Of a stretch of 17,740 nt of DNA, positions 6,064 to 13,189 are shown piece by piece. This DNA is from Desulfobacterales bacterium (lineage in GTDB: Bacteria; Desulfobacterota; Desulfobacteria; Desulfobacterales; RPRI01): positions 1 to 17,740 of the forward strand of contig JAUYEO010000282.1 in NCBI GenBank assembly GCA_030689795.1, in the 5' to 3' direction. The position numbers and the translations under genes were made by a program. The notes under the pieces were generated by a model. It had not been told where the DNA came from, did not search any database, and was given only the letters and a program-made list of their open reading frames with translations. How positions within the stretch are numbered: the first letter of the stretch is position 1; each line of letters begins with the position of its first letter.

Positions 6064-7713
6064 TTAGGGCGTCGCCTTCTTTTTCCCTTTGGCAGTCGTC
6101 TTTTTTGTTACCGGCAAGCCCAACAGTTCCTTTATCTTCTTGCCGTTGTTGTAAGATTCCATCGCTTTACGAGCTTTGACAACCCGCCTCGGATCAGCAT
6201 CTTCAACAGGCCCGTTCCAGGCAAGCATGTCGAATATCCGCAACGCCTCATCACATAAAGTCTTATGCCAAGCGATACGAGCTGAAATGCTGTCACCGCC
6301 AGATGCAAGCGCTGTTATTATTCCATTCAACGTCTCGTAGAAAACCGACTCAGTATTTTGCCAAAAAGTTGAGTCTACAAAAGACATATTTCCCTTTATG
6401 TCGCCAGGTCGTTTGAACCATGCTGCCTTGGCAGCACTTCTAAGATTGCCTACGATTTCAGATGATGCTTTGATCATATTTACAGTACCGTCTTCAAACG
6501 CTCCCTTTATTGATGACTCAACAGAGATTAACGGTATCATTGACTCATACCAGCAGCGTGCTTTCATGTTGTCCATATCGTAACCAAATGCCCATAGCCG
6601 TAGCTGCCAGTCGCCCATTTGCCGCTCATTGATATATTCATGTACAACTCTGGCAGCTTCTATGCCGCCCATTTGAATTTCTTTATCACCCTCTTTTTTT
6701 ACTTTCTTATTTTCCAGAACCAGGCCAAGCCAGTGCCTGTAGCCCACTCCACCCGGTTGCGTCAACAAGGCTTTGTTTCGTGCCTCCTCTTTCTGTGTTT
6801 TTTGATTTTTCTTAATCCTTGTATCGAATGCAGACAGAGGATGCTTCATCGGAGCTTTATATTCCGTACCTTTATTGACTTCTTTATACGAAACAATTAG
6901 ATCGTCACTTTGCTGTGAGCAGATATCACAGTTTCCAGAGGAGGGAGCATCAGTATCTAAATTAATACGGCGTGGCATAGCCCAAAAATATTGCGCGGGG
7001 TGAATATCCTGTTCTGTGATTTGGGCTTTAGTGACTGATAACCAAGGGAACTTATTTGAATCTGCACTTTGTGTAGAATTGCACATACTCAAGAAAGTCT
7101 TCGCTTCAAGCACATTTAACCAGATTGTATGCCACAGCATATCAAAATCCTTATCACCGATAACAATCGTCGTTAAGGGGCCACCACCACGAAGAGAGGT
7201 TCTATATCCGCTCCCTCCAGCTGGAGAGTTTGTTTGCATCGTAAATATAGCCGTAGCACAACAAGATGGACACAAAGCACGAACAGCATTACGCTTAATA
7301 AAATGATCGGTATTATCTTCACATGTTTTTTCTCCCGGCGTATCTATGAGCAGTCCGTCAATTGTGCCTGCTTTAGTCTCAAGCTTGTTAAAATCCTGCA
7401 TAAACCTCGGCCCATCACCTCCAAGCTCAAAGGCATGATGAACAGTCATGAACGCCGTTTTAAGTTGATCCGGCGATGGCGCTGTTCGCAGCTTCTGCTT
7501 CCATTCAATTGGTTTAGCCGGAGCAAAGGTTGTTTGAACCAACCCGATCAGAAACTGTATCAGCGCTCCGTTGAAGTCAGGGCGTGGCGCATCAAGGGCA
7601 ACAACCGGATTTTTCTCAAAGTCATCTGTTACCTCCCACGGTCTAATTCTATCCGGCGTTCCGTCCTTTCGCTTTACCGGAATCCACTTCTCATCAATCA
7701 GATTAAATTTCAT
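6064..7713 (-). CDS. cse1: Cascade large subunit Cse1 (CasA)
   Basis: This 549-residue Cse1 recognises the PAM, starts target unwinding and recruits Cas3. The N-terminus NLIDEKWIPV and the block PAGGSGYRTSLRGGGPLTT (164-182) are diagnostic. Four cysteines in two CxxC pairs (C148/C151 in CPSC, C262/C265 in CDIC) could form a zinc site, which some Cse1 proteins have; this is inferred from spacing. The C-terminal four-helix region is followed by a lysine-rich tail (KKTTAKGKKKATP), possibly DNA-binding. ATG start with AAGGAGG 9 nt upstream, inside the cas3 end: the two genes overlap by 11 bp. Length is somewhat above the E. coli protein (502). Confidence 0.95.
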   Translation of the reverse strand: MKFNLIDEKWIPVKRKDGTPDRIRPWEVTDDFEKNPVVALDAPRPDFNGALIQFLIGLVQTTFAPAKPIEWKQKLRTAPSPDQLKTAFMTVHHAFELGGDGPRFMQDFNKLETKAGTIDGLLIDTPGEKTCEDNTDHFIKRNAVRALCPSCCATAIFTMQTNSPAGGSGYRTSLRGGGPLTTIVIGDKDFDMLWHTIWLNVLEAKTFLSMCNSTQSADSNKFPWLSVTKAQITEQDIHPAQYFWAMPRRINLDTDAPSSGNCDICSQQSDDLIVSYKEVNKGTEYKAPMKHPLSAFDTRIKKNQKTQKEEARNKALLTQPGGVGYRHWLGLVLENKKVKKEGDKEIQMGGIEAARVVHEYINERQMGDWQLRLWAFGYDMDNMKARCWYESMIPLISVESSIKGAFEDGTVNMIKASSEIVGNLRSAAKAAWFKRPGDIKGNMSFVDSTFWQNTESVFYETLNGIITALASGGDSISARIAWHKTLCDEALRIFDMLAWNGPVEDADPRRVVKARKAMESYNNGKKIKELLGLPVTKKTTAKGKKKATP

Positions 7714-10498
7714 TTTCGTCGGCCTCCTTGCTTGTCACAGTAACACCTCTCGTTCGACGATACGTCACAATAACCGTTTCACCTTTTTTGTTTAGCGCTT
7801 CACCCCGCCAAGTCTCATCATCATATTGCGTCATCGGTACCAGCACACTCCATTTACCTTTGTCCGGCAACTCCAGTTTTAGTTTTTCAACCTCCTCTTT
7901 CAACGCAGGTTCAGGGAACTCCGCTTCAGCAAATATTCTCTTGCTGCTGATGCTCACTTGACTCATATCCCACGGGAAAGTACCTTCCTGATACCACGGA
8001 GTAAGTTTTTTCCCATCCCAACAGGCAAGACGCACAGTGGTTGCTATCTCGCCTAATCGTGTCGGAGTACGCATGTCTTCAAGCCATTGATTTGGGGTTG
8101 CTGCATACCCCTCTTCAAGCTTAAGCATGTTAATGTGGGCCAGTGATTTGTCGGCCTGCCATTTTCCAGCCGCATCCAGATCGCGCTGGCGTAGTAGCTG
8201 CGGAATCAATTTATCCGCCTTATCATCAAAAGCCGCTTCAATAAGTTCACGAGCATCATCAGGCATTTTCAATGCACCCTTTCCAGCCAGAAGATGTGCG
8301 GTCAGCCAGAGACAGCCATGACTCGGATAAACGTATGCCGCTTTAGGAAATGCTTTTTTATACCAATCCTCTTCAGCTTGGCCCTGTGGTTCAGGGGAAT
8401 GAATAACAAAGCAAGCTGGTTCACGCTGGTCCGGCCCTGAATCGGCAGGTAAAGGGTCGCCTCGTTCATCTCGTATATGGCGGTGAAGCCGACCGGCTCT
8501 TTGGATTAACAAGTCCATAGGTGCCAGATCGGAGACAAGCAGATCAAAGTCCAAATCAAGGGACTGTTCCACTACCTGAGTGGCAATAATAACCTTGCCT
8601 TTTCGCTCAAGTTCTCCGCTCTTTTTGCCAAAGGTATCGGTGACTATTTTTTCAACAGCCAGCCGGTCACCCATAGCAAAACGGGCATGAAAAAGCATCA
8701 ATTTGTCAGCGGGCAAAGCAGTTCTTAAAGTCTGGTGGGCTGCGAGCGCGTCATAAACAGTATTTCGTATCCAGCACACACATTTCCCATTTTGCGAAGC
8801 CTCAACAATCAGACGTTCGACTTCATGAGCGTCCGGTTCAATGTTGACGACCACGGATGTTTTCCGCAGATGGGCAGCCTCAATAGGTTCTTCGTTAAAA
8901 GATGACCGGCTCATCTGTGTGGCAAGGGGATAGATGTCTTTATTGGTAGCCTGCGGAGAATCAATCTGAAGCCCCTTTGCAAAACTGTCGAGCATTGCCT
9001 GCCGTGTATGTTGCGGAAGGGTTGCAGAAAGAAGTATCGCACTTCCGCCTAAAGCAGAGTGAAAGGTTAGCAGATTCTGCAAAAGCTTATTCATGTACGG
9101 GTCGTAAGCATGCACCTCATCAATAATAAGGATATGTCCGGCGAGACCAAATAAGCGTAATGATTGGAAACGCGACGGGAGAATCGCCAACAGAGCTTGA
9201 TCGAGCGTTCCAACCCCAACATCAGCAAGTAGTGCCTTCTTGCGATTGTCCGCCAACCATGCAGCGCATTGAGCCGTGGCCGTTTCTTCCTTTTCCTCAT
9301 ATTCCACCTGATGTTGAGAGGAGTCAGATATTGAGTTCATAAACGCTTCTGAAAGATGTCTTGCGCTGTGAGCAAGCACAATAGACGGCTCGGCGTTTGC
9401 ATCGAAAAGCCGCTGATAAACCGGAGATTCAGTTGGAGAAGGCTTTATTGCCAGGCGATCAAACATTGCATTAGTTGTTGCCATAGTCGGTAAGGCGATA
9501 AAGATACCGCTGCCAGCGCCCTGAGCCATGAGACGGCGTGAAAGGTAAAGTGCTGCTTCGGTTTTGCCGGAGCCGGTAATGTCCTCAAGGATGAATAGCT
9601 GGGGCGAGTTCGTGACCGGGCATTCAGCAACAAAGCGCTGTAGTGGTGTCGGAGTATTAATTGCAGTAAAAACCCCGTTGAAGGAGACTCCTTCATTCAC
9701 TTGCCAAACGTGACCAACACCGGCTTTGCGAACAGCCTCTTCAGCTTGAGGAAGGGCATACTTTTCCCAGTATTCATCAAGAGGAATAGGTGTCTCTTTA
9801 AATCGAAACCATTCAACCTTCGAGCCGACCCAGTCACACAGCACAACAAAACCGGCCAGGAACCATGAAGCTTGCTTAATGCGATCATACAAATCAAGCG
9901 GGGAGATCATATTCAATGCTGGCGGATACTGCTGAATAAACAGGGTTTTAAGGTCATTGAAAAAAGATAGTGCAGCCGCTTTGTCGTTTTCTTCAAAGAA
10001 GTTTTGCAGCCGCAATCGTATATCGTTTCTCCCTTGTAAACTGGGGGGCTTCCCGTGATGACCGCTGAATGCCTTGGAAAGAATGTTCAGTATCTCCTGC
10101 CAATATTCTTTTTCACCCTCCATCTCAGGAAGAATACTTGAGCGCCAGACCTCATCTTTCCACAGGAGATGTCCAAGGCTGTCGTGCCGGACAGTATATT
10201 GCCTGGATGTTCCTTTGCCTTGAAGCTTTGAAATCAAATCCTTACGCAAGCCCTGAAACGTCACGGAAAACTTACCAATGTCATGTAGACCAAGGAATGT
10301 GAGTATCCAATAAAGGCTGGTCTTTTCGTCGAGTCTTGTGATTTCGGATATTTTCTTACTAAGCAAGGTGTTCTGTTTGAGCAGCATTGCCCCAACCGAT
10401 GCAACTTCCAGGCAATGATAAGGCAGAAGATGATAGCCATTGCCATCCTTATCCGCCTTGCCCCAGTATCTATAATAGCTTTTATGAGATTCGGTCAT
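7703..10498 (-). CDS. cas3: Cas3 HD nuclease-helicase, type I-E
   Basis: This 931-residue Cas3 is recruited by Cascade to nick and unwind target DNA in the 3'-5' direction. The HD nuclease domain occupies about 1-230: H28 (LPYHCLEVA), H72-D73 (GLHDIGKF), H110, H147-H148 (SGHHGKPP) and D222 (LCDWVGS). The SF2 helicase follows: Walker A in EDITGSGKTEAAL (305-317), Walker B box IIDEVH (458-463), motif III SATLP (491-495), and motif VI in DLLIQRAGRLHRH. Motif I reads DITGSGKT where APTGSGKT-like sequence is more usual; the P-loop itself is intact. The ATG at 10496-10498 lies 4 bp after the stop of the DUF1016 fragment and has only a poor ribosome site (GGTGAAAAG). It may therefore rely on translation from the gene before it. 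Confidence 0.96.
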   Translation of the reverse strand: MTESHKSYYRYWGKADKDGNGYHLLPYHCLEVASVGAMLLKQNTLLSKKISEITRLDEKTSLYWILTFLGLHDIGKFSVTFQGLRKDLISKLQGKGTSRQYTVRHDSLGHLLWKDEVWRSSILPEMEGEKEYWQEILNILSKAFSGHHGKPPSLQGRNDIRLRLQNFFEENDKAAALSFFNDLKTLFIQQYPPALNMISPLDLYDRIKQASWFLAGFVVLCDWVGSKVEWFRFKETPIPLDEYWEKYALPQAEEAVRKAGVGHVWQVNEGVSFNGVFTAINTPTPLQRFVAECPVTNSPQLFILEDITGSGKTEAALYLSRRLMAQGAGSGIFIALPTMATTNAMFDRLAIKPSPTESPVYQRLFDANAEPSIVLAHSARHLSEAFMNSISDSSQHQVEYEEKEETATAQCAAWLADNRKKALLADVGVGTLDQALLAILPSRFQSLRLFGLAGHILIIDEVHAYDPYMNKLLQNLLTFHSALGGSAILLSATLPQHTRQAMLDSFAKGLQIDSPQATNKDIYPLATQMSRSSFNEEPIEAAHLRKTSVVVNIEPDAHEVERLIVEASQNGKCVCWIRNTVYDALAAHQTLRTALPADKLMLFHARFAMGDRLAVEKIVTDTFGKKSGELERKGKVIIATQVVEQSLDLDFDLLVSDLAPMDLLIQRAGRLHRHIRDERGDPLPADSGPDQREPACFVIHSPEPQGQAEEDWYKKAFPKAAYVYPSHGCLWLTAHLLAGKGALKMPDDARELIEAAFDDKADKLIPQLLRQRDLDAAGKWQADKSLAHINMLKLEEGYAATPNQWLEDMRTPTRLGEIATTVRLACWDGKKLTPWYQEGTFPWDMSQVSISSKRIFAEAEFPEPALKEEVEKLKLELPDKGKWSVLVPMTQYDDETWRGEALNKKGETVIVTYRRTRGVTVTSKEADENEI

Positions 10499-10549
10499 CT
10501 TTTCACCATCTCAGACTGTTAAGGAGCTTTCCCGGCGAGGAAGCCAATT

Positions 10550-10568
10550 GTGCCGACGCTGTCGGCAC
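10550..10568. repeat. Perfect palindromic hairpin inside the DUF1016 coding sequence (short copy)
   Basis: An 8-bp stem GTGCCGAC/GTCGGCAC encloses a 3-nt loop. On the coding (minus) strand it is read in frame as VPTASA, followed by QL. It resembles the second palindrome at 10612-10638 in design and in the peptide it encodes. It lacks a T-run on the minus strand and lies within a coding frame, so I do not call it a terminator. Confidence 0.85.
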
Positions 10569-10611
10569 TTTTTCAGTTTTGCCCGGTATTCCCGCAGGTA
10601 GGAACGGCCGC

Positions 10612-10638
10612 AATTGTGGGGACAGCGTCCCCACAATT
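10612..10638. repeat. Perfect palindromic hairpin inside the DUF1016 coding sequence (long copy)
   Basis: A 12-bp perfect stem AATTGTGGGGAC/GTCCCCACAATT encloses the 3-nt loop AGC (GCT on the minus strand). In the coding frame it reads IVGTLSPQL. Together with the copy at 10550-10568 (VPTASAQL) it gives two versions of a [VI]-[GP]-T-x-S-x-Q-L peptide from palindromic DNA 43 bp apart. This looks like a coding-compatible palindromic repeat family. Confidence 0.88.
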
Positions 10639-10915
10639 TGAGGATAAAGCCGGTAAAATCGAAGGTAACGGTATAATTGGCGCCGATTGCAATTGCTGAT
10701 TTTCAATTTAGTGAGCTGCTTCGCCAGTTCACTGAGCAGTTTCTCGCCATAGTTTGCCCTGTCAGCGCCTCGAAGCATGAATTCTACGATATACAGTCCT
10801 ATTACCCAGTTCCTAAGCGTAAGGCTGATGTTTACAGCACGCCCGGCCTGAGCCGAAAGTTGCTCGTGAACCTGCCGTATTGATTCAACCAATGTTTCAA
10901 ATGTCAGTTCCTTCA

Positions 10916-11437
10916 TCATCTTTTCACCATTTCCATCCAGATCATCGCCGTCAATTTTGCGTCGTCAAGGGCACGGTGGCGATGAATTTCCGGCGGCAAA
11001 TCGCCTAAAAAATGCTTTGCAACTGTATCGAGTTTATGATTCGGCAACATAGGAAAGCGTCTCCTGCTCATTTTCATGGTGCAGAGATATCCGTTGTTCA
11101 TGCCAAGACCAAGTCGTGAAAACTCATATCTTAAAAAGCTGATGTCGAATACGGCGTTATGAGCCACCAGCGTGCTTTCTGAAATGTATTTATGAAAATC
11201 GGGGAAAATATCTTCGGGGGCAGGCTGCCCGAAGAGCATCCTGTCTGTTATTCCGTGAACCTTTTGAGCTTGCCTTGAAACAACCTTACCACAATTAATC
11301 AGGCTTTGAAATTCGGAAATAATGTTTCCATCCGCTATGAGAACAGCGCCGATTTCAATTATTCTGGCGCCATGCTGGTGGCTGAAACCGGTCGTTTCGA
11401 CATCAAAAATCACATACCGGTTTTCATTTTTTGACAT
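10916..11437 (-). CDS. DEDDh (DnaQ/epsilon-type) 3'-5' exonuclease
   Basis: This 173-residue single-domain exonuclease resembles the epsilon subunit of DNA polymerase III. All five DEDDh residues are visible: D12 and E14 (FDVETTG), D98 (HNAVFD), H154 and D159 (HRALDDA). It would remove nucleotides from 3' ends of DNA using two metals. I chose the ATG at 11435-11437 because AAAAGGG lies 6 nt upstream; a TTG six bases earlier is in frame but unneeded. It is the first intact gene upstream of cas3, overlapping the DUF1016 fragment by ATGA. DnaQ-like exonucleases trim prespacers in type I-E systems, either as Cas2 fusions or as host enzymes. A role in spacer processing is thus reasonable here but is inference. 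The alternative is an unrelated repair nuclease caught next to the locus. Confidence 0.92.
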   Translation of the reverse strand: MSKNENRYVIFDVETTGFSHQHGARIIEIGAVLIADGNIISEFQSLINCGKVVSRQAQKVHGITDRMLFGQPAPEDIFPDFHKYISESTLVAHNAVFDISFLRYEFSRLGLGMNNGYLCTMKMSRRRFPMLPNHKLDTVAKHFLGDLPPEIHRHRALDDAKLTAMIWMEMVKR

Positions 11438-11585
11438 TTGCAACCCTTTTGAGTTTAATGCCCAACGAGTTCAGCCATTTCTTTATCAGGAAATCTTGTC
11501 AAATCATACCTGTACTTTAATCATTTAAAATAAAAAGGTTATTTGGGGTAATTCTCTTTAAAAAAGAAAGGATAAAGATATAGCT
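11438..11585 (-). promoter_or_regulatory. AT-rich region upstream of the exonuclease-cas3 genes, possible promoter
   Basis: This stretch is the only sizeable gap between the upstream Bro-N gene and the exonuclease-cas genes, so it is the natural place for the cas operon promoter. On the minus strand there is a TATGAT hexamer at 11503-11508 immediately followed by TTGACA at 11497-11502. Neither has a convincing partner at 16-18 bp. The call rests on position and AT content only. Confidence 0.3.
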
Positions 11586-11672
11586 CTTTTTTGTCATCTC
11601 CAGATAGATCATGGCCGTCAGTTTTGCGTCATCGATTGCACGGTGGCGCTGCATACCTTCTGATAAATTTGT
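11586..11672 (-). pseudogene. C-terminal remnant of a second DEDDh exonuclease
   Basis: Starting just after the Bro-N gene stop, the minus strand encodes TNLSEGMQRHRAIDDAKLTA followed by MIYLEMTKK. This corresponds to the last exonuclease motif (HRHRALDDAKLTAMIWMEM, then VKR) of the intact enzyme at 10916-11437. The DEDDh His and final Asp are present in the scrap, but nothing upstream of it remains. It diverges from the intact copy at several codons, so it is an old duplicate or a related gene rather than a recent tandem copy. It shows that exonuclease genes of this type were more numerous here and that the Bro-N gene was joined on by a deletion or insertion. Confidence 0.8.
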
Positions 11673-11673
11673 C

Positions 11674-12525
11674 TTATTCCGTTAAAACCTTTTTAGGTTT
11701 TGGCAGCCGCTTTTTTTCTTTTTGTGATATTTTTAGGTAGTTTTCTGGTGAAACCACTTTCTTCCTTGTTTCTTTTTCAAGCTTTTCGCGGGCATCACCA
11801 GCAATACGTCCGCCCTTTCGGGCAGTGGTGCGGTTTTCGTCAAACCCCTGAGCGTCTTGAACTCTTGTAATTTCAGTTGTGGCGGCTTCACCCAGCATGG
11901 AAAAGATTAATTCGAGGTCAGTCATATGGTCACGCAGATTTTCACGCTCCAGTCCTTTCAATTCTTTGTATTCGGCCGGAGTCAGCCCAAAAGCAGCCTT
12001 GGAGATTTCAGCGGTAAGGATCGAATATTCACGTTCCTCCCTGATGCTCCTGTTTTTCCATTCGTCTGTTAATTCTGCACGGATGGCAATGCCGCGCATG
12101 CGTTTCTCAATCCAGTCATCCGAATATCCCTTGGCCCGATAAATAGCCTTGGTACGTTTGGTCGCCAGTTCCGGATCTTCGATTTCCTGTACCCGCTCGT
12201 AGCCGACTTTCGCCAGCCAGCGCTTGAAGGGCTCTGCCTTCGGAGAAGGGATCGACTGGATGATGCGGAAAATTGTTTCAGTATTAGCACAGTCTGTTTC
12301 ATAACGTTTTCCGTCTGAAGACTGCAATTTCAGTTGTCCGATTTTTTCGGACAACTCAACATATCCTTCTTCAAAAAGCTTTTTTTTAAGATCATTCCAG
12401 TATTTTCTTGGCCTTTGTGTTCCAGTTAAAGCCTCAACCACATCAATAATCGAAAACCACCATTCATTCATATGAATAGTTTTTCGTATTTCCTTTCCCC
12501 TGAATACGGCTATATTTGTTTCCAC
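11674..12525 (-). CDS. Bro-N domain (prophage antirepressor-like) protein
   Basis: This 283-residue protein has an N-terminal Bro-N DNA-binding domain (about 1-105: IAVFRGKEIRKT, NEWWFSIIDVVEALTG, then CANTETIFRIIQSIPSPKAE). A charged helical C-terminal region follows, with AEISKAAFGLTPAEYKELKG and RKGGRIAGDAREKLEKET. Such proteins occur in prophages and genomic islands as antirepressors or damage-induced regulators. The actual target here is unknown. It starts at GTG with AAGGAGG 5 nt upstream. The lysine-rich end KRLPKPKKVLTE abuts the exonuclease remnant. A truncated relative lies downstream of cas6e at 2570-2836, so related Bro-N genes sit on both sides of the Cascade-cas3 block. Confidence 0.85.
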   Translation of the reverse strand: METNIAVFRGKEIRKTIHMNEWWFSIIDVVEALTGTQRPRKYWNDLKKKLFEEGYVELSEKIGQLKLQSSDGKRYETDCANTETIFRIIQSIPSPKAEPFKRWLAKVGYERVQEIEDPELATKRTKAIYRAKGYSDDWIEKRMRGIAIRAELTDEWKNRSIREEREYSILTAEISKAAFGLTPAEYKELKGLERENLRDHMTDLELIFSMLGEAATTEITRVQDAQGFDENRTTARKGGRIAGDAREKLEKETRKKVVSPENYLKISQKEKKRLPKPKKVLTE

Positions 12526-12537
12526 CTAACCCTCCTT

Positions 12538-12600
12538 TTGAACTGATTGAACCGATCTAACCGCTTGAACGGCTTGAATCGATCGAACCGCTTGAACTAT
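12538..12600. repeat. 9-bp-period degenerate minisatellite, copy 1 (7 units)
   Basis: Seven consecutive 9-mers are variants of TTGAACCGC (for example TTGAACTGA, TTGAACCGA, TTGAACGGC, TCGAACCGC, TTGAACTAT). They fill the gap between the four-helix-bundle stop and the Bro-N ribosome site. The array ends in TTGAACTATTCAT, the same 13 bases that end the second array at 13091-13189. Confidence 0.9.
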
Positions 12601-13062
12601 TCATGTCTTGTTCTTTTTTATATTCAAATCCTTCATTATCTGTTCCACTTCTTCCTTCATACTTTTTCGCGGAGGTTGTTTGTATTTTGGCCCCTTGTAT
12701 GGACTGCGTTTGAGGTATTCCATGAAGTTGTTAATCATGATGGAAATCTTTTTGCAGGAGTCTATCAACTGATCGCCTTCCTTTTTATCCACATATTTTT
12801 GATCTATCGCAATGTACAACTGACACCGAACCTCACCGCACGAGCCCTTAGCAATAGATAAGAATTGAATGAGTTCCTGATTGCCGCTTCGTTCGTAACC
12901 TTCAGCAATGTTGCTCATGATTGAAACTGAAGCTCTGCGGATTTGGTCGCGAAGGCCGAAGTCTTTGGAGAAGGCGCTGCTGCCGGTTATGGAGTAGATT
13001 TTATTGGTCAATTCACGGGCGGATTTCCAGATTTCCAAGTCTTCGAAATAGGGAATAGCCAC
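12601..13062 (-). CDS. Four-helix-bundle protein (S23 / 23S rRNA intervening-sequence protein family)
   Basis: This 153-residue protein has family landmarks FEDLEIWKSARELTNKIY (residues 5-22), FGLRDQIRRASVSIMSNIAE (36-55), then GYERSGNQELIQFLSIAKGS and EVRCQLYIA. Members form pentameric helical bundles. Relatives include the protein encoded in 23S rRNA intervening sequences and the Avd accessory protein of diversity-generating retroelements. No reverse transcriptase or template repeat is present here. The cellular role of stand-alone members is unclear. GTG start with AAGGAG 8 nt upstream. The C-terminal 30 residues are rich in lysine. The gene is enclosed by two 9-bp-period minisatellites in the same orientation, which suggests it moved in or amplified with them. 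Confidence 0.92.
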   Translation of the reverse strand: MAIPYFEDLEIWKSARELTNKIYSITGSSAFSKDFGLRDQIRRASVSIMSNIAEGYERSGNQELIQFLSIAKGSCGEVRCQLYIAIDQKYVDKKEGDQLIDSCKKISIMINNFMEYLKRSPYKGPKYKQPPRKSMKEEVEQIMKDLNIKKNKT

Positions 13063-13090
13063 GGTTGTTTCTCCTTTTATATAAAAAAGT

Positions 13091-13189
13091 TTGAAACGAT
13101 GGAACCGTTTAAACCGCTTGAGCGGCTGGAACTGCTTTAACTGCTTGAGCTGCTTGAACTGCTTAAACCGCTGGAACTGTTTGAACTAT
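13091..13189. repeat. 9-bp-period degenerate minisatellite, copy 2 (11 units)
   Basis: Eleven consecutive 9-mers are variants of TTGAACTGC (TTGAAACGA, TGGAACCGT, TTAAACCGC, TTGAGCGGC, TGGAACTGC and so on) in the same orientation and family as the array at 12538-12600. The array reaches the last codon of the acyl-CoA dehydrogenase gene, whose TAG stop lies in the final unit. No terminator hairpin is seen between the two genes. Confidence 0.92.

Larger units (their letters stand above)
10503..10919 (-). pseudogene. DUF1016 (YhcG-like) N-terminal fragment lacking the nuclease domain
   Basis: The 138 codons match the N-terminal DUF1016 domain of YhcG-type PD-(D/E)XK nucleases: LRNWVIGLYIVEF (35-47), GEKLLSELAKQL (58-69), NRRQLYRYLRFY (78-89) and the end KLLNSLRW. 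Full-length relatives run to about 350 residues and continue from this point (LSWSH-like) into the PD-(D/E)XK domain, which is absent. The frame ends in a TGA made by the 15-bp direct repeat. The start overlaps the exonuclease stop (ATGA), and the end lies 4 bp before cas3. It may still be translated as a small helical protein coupling exonuclease and cas3 translation. Two palindromic segments sit in its coding sequence (separate entries). Confidence 0.8.
10495..10930. repeat. 15-bp direct repeat bracketing the DUF1016 fragment
   Basis: TCATCTTTTCACCAT (plus strand) occurs at 10495-10509 and again at 10916-10930, 421 bp apart. On the minus strand it reads ATGGTGAAAAGATGA. At the upstream copy it encodes the last codons and stop of the exonuclease gene and the DUF1016 start. 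At the downstream copy it covers the DUF1016 fragment's stop and the cas3 start. Collapsing the two copies would fuse the exonuclease end directly to cas3 in an ATGA overlap. A duplication that arose with insertion of the fragment is the simplest reading. Confidence 0.85.

Noticed and set aside
10550..10638. The two hairpins as transcription terminators before cas3
   Set aside because: On the transcribed (minus) strand they are not followed by a T-run, and both are read in frame within a conserved coding domain.
11497..11508. Adjacent TATGAT and TTGACA as a single promoter
   Set aside because: They are in the wrong order and spacing to form one -35/-10 pair, and neither has a good partner; kept only as a low-confidence region.
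12601..13062. Four-helix-bundle gene as the Avd subunit of a diversity-generating retroelement
   Set aside because: No reverse transcriptase, template repeat or variable target gene is present in the window.
12538..13189. 9-bp repeat arrays as a second CRISPR or as leucine-rich coding sequence
   Set aside because: The period is 9 bp with no unique spacers, and the plus-strand frames they open (LNRLNG-type) are by-products of the repeat.
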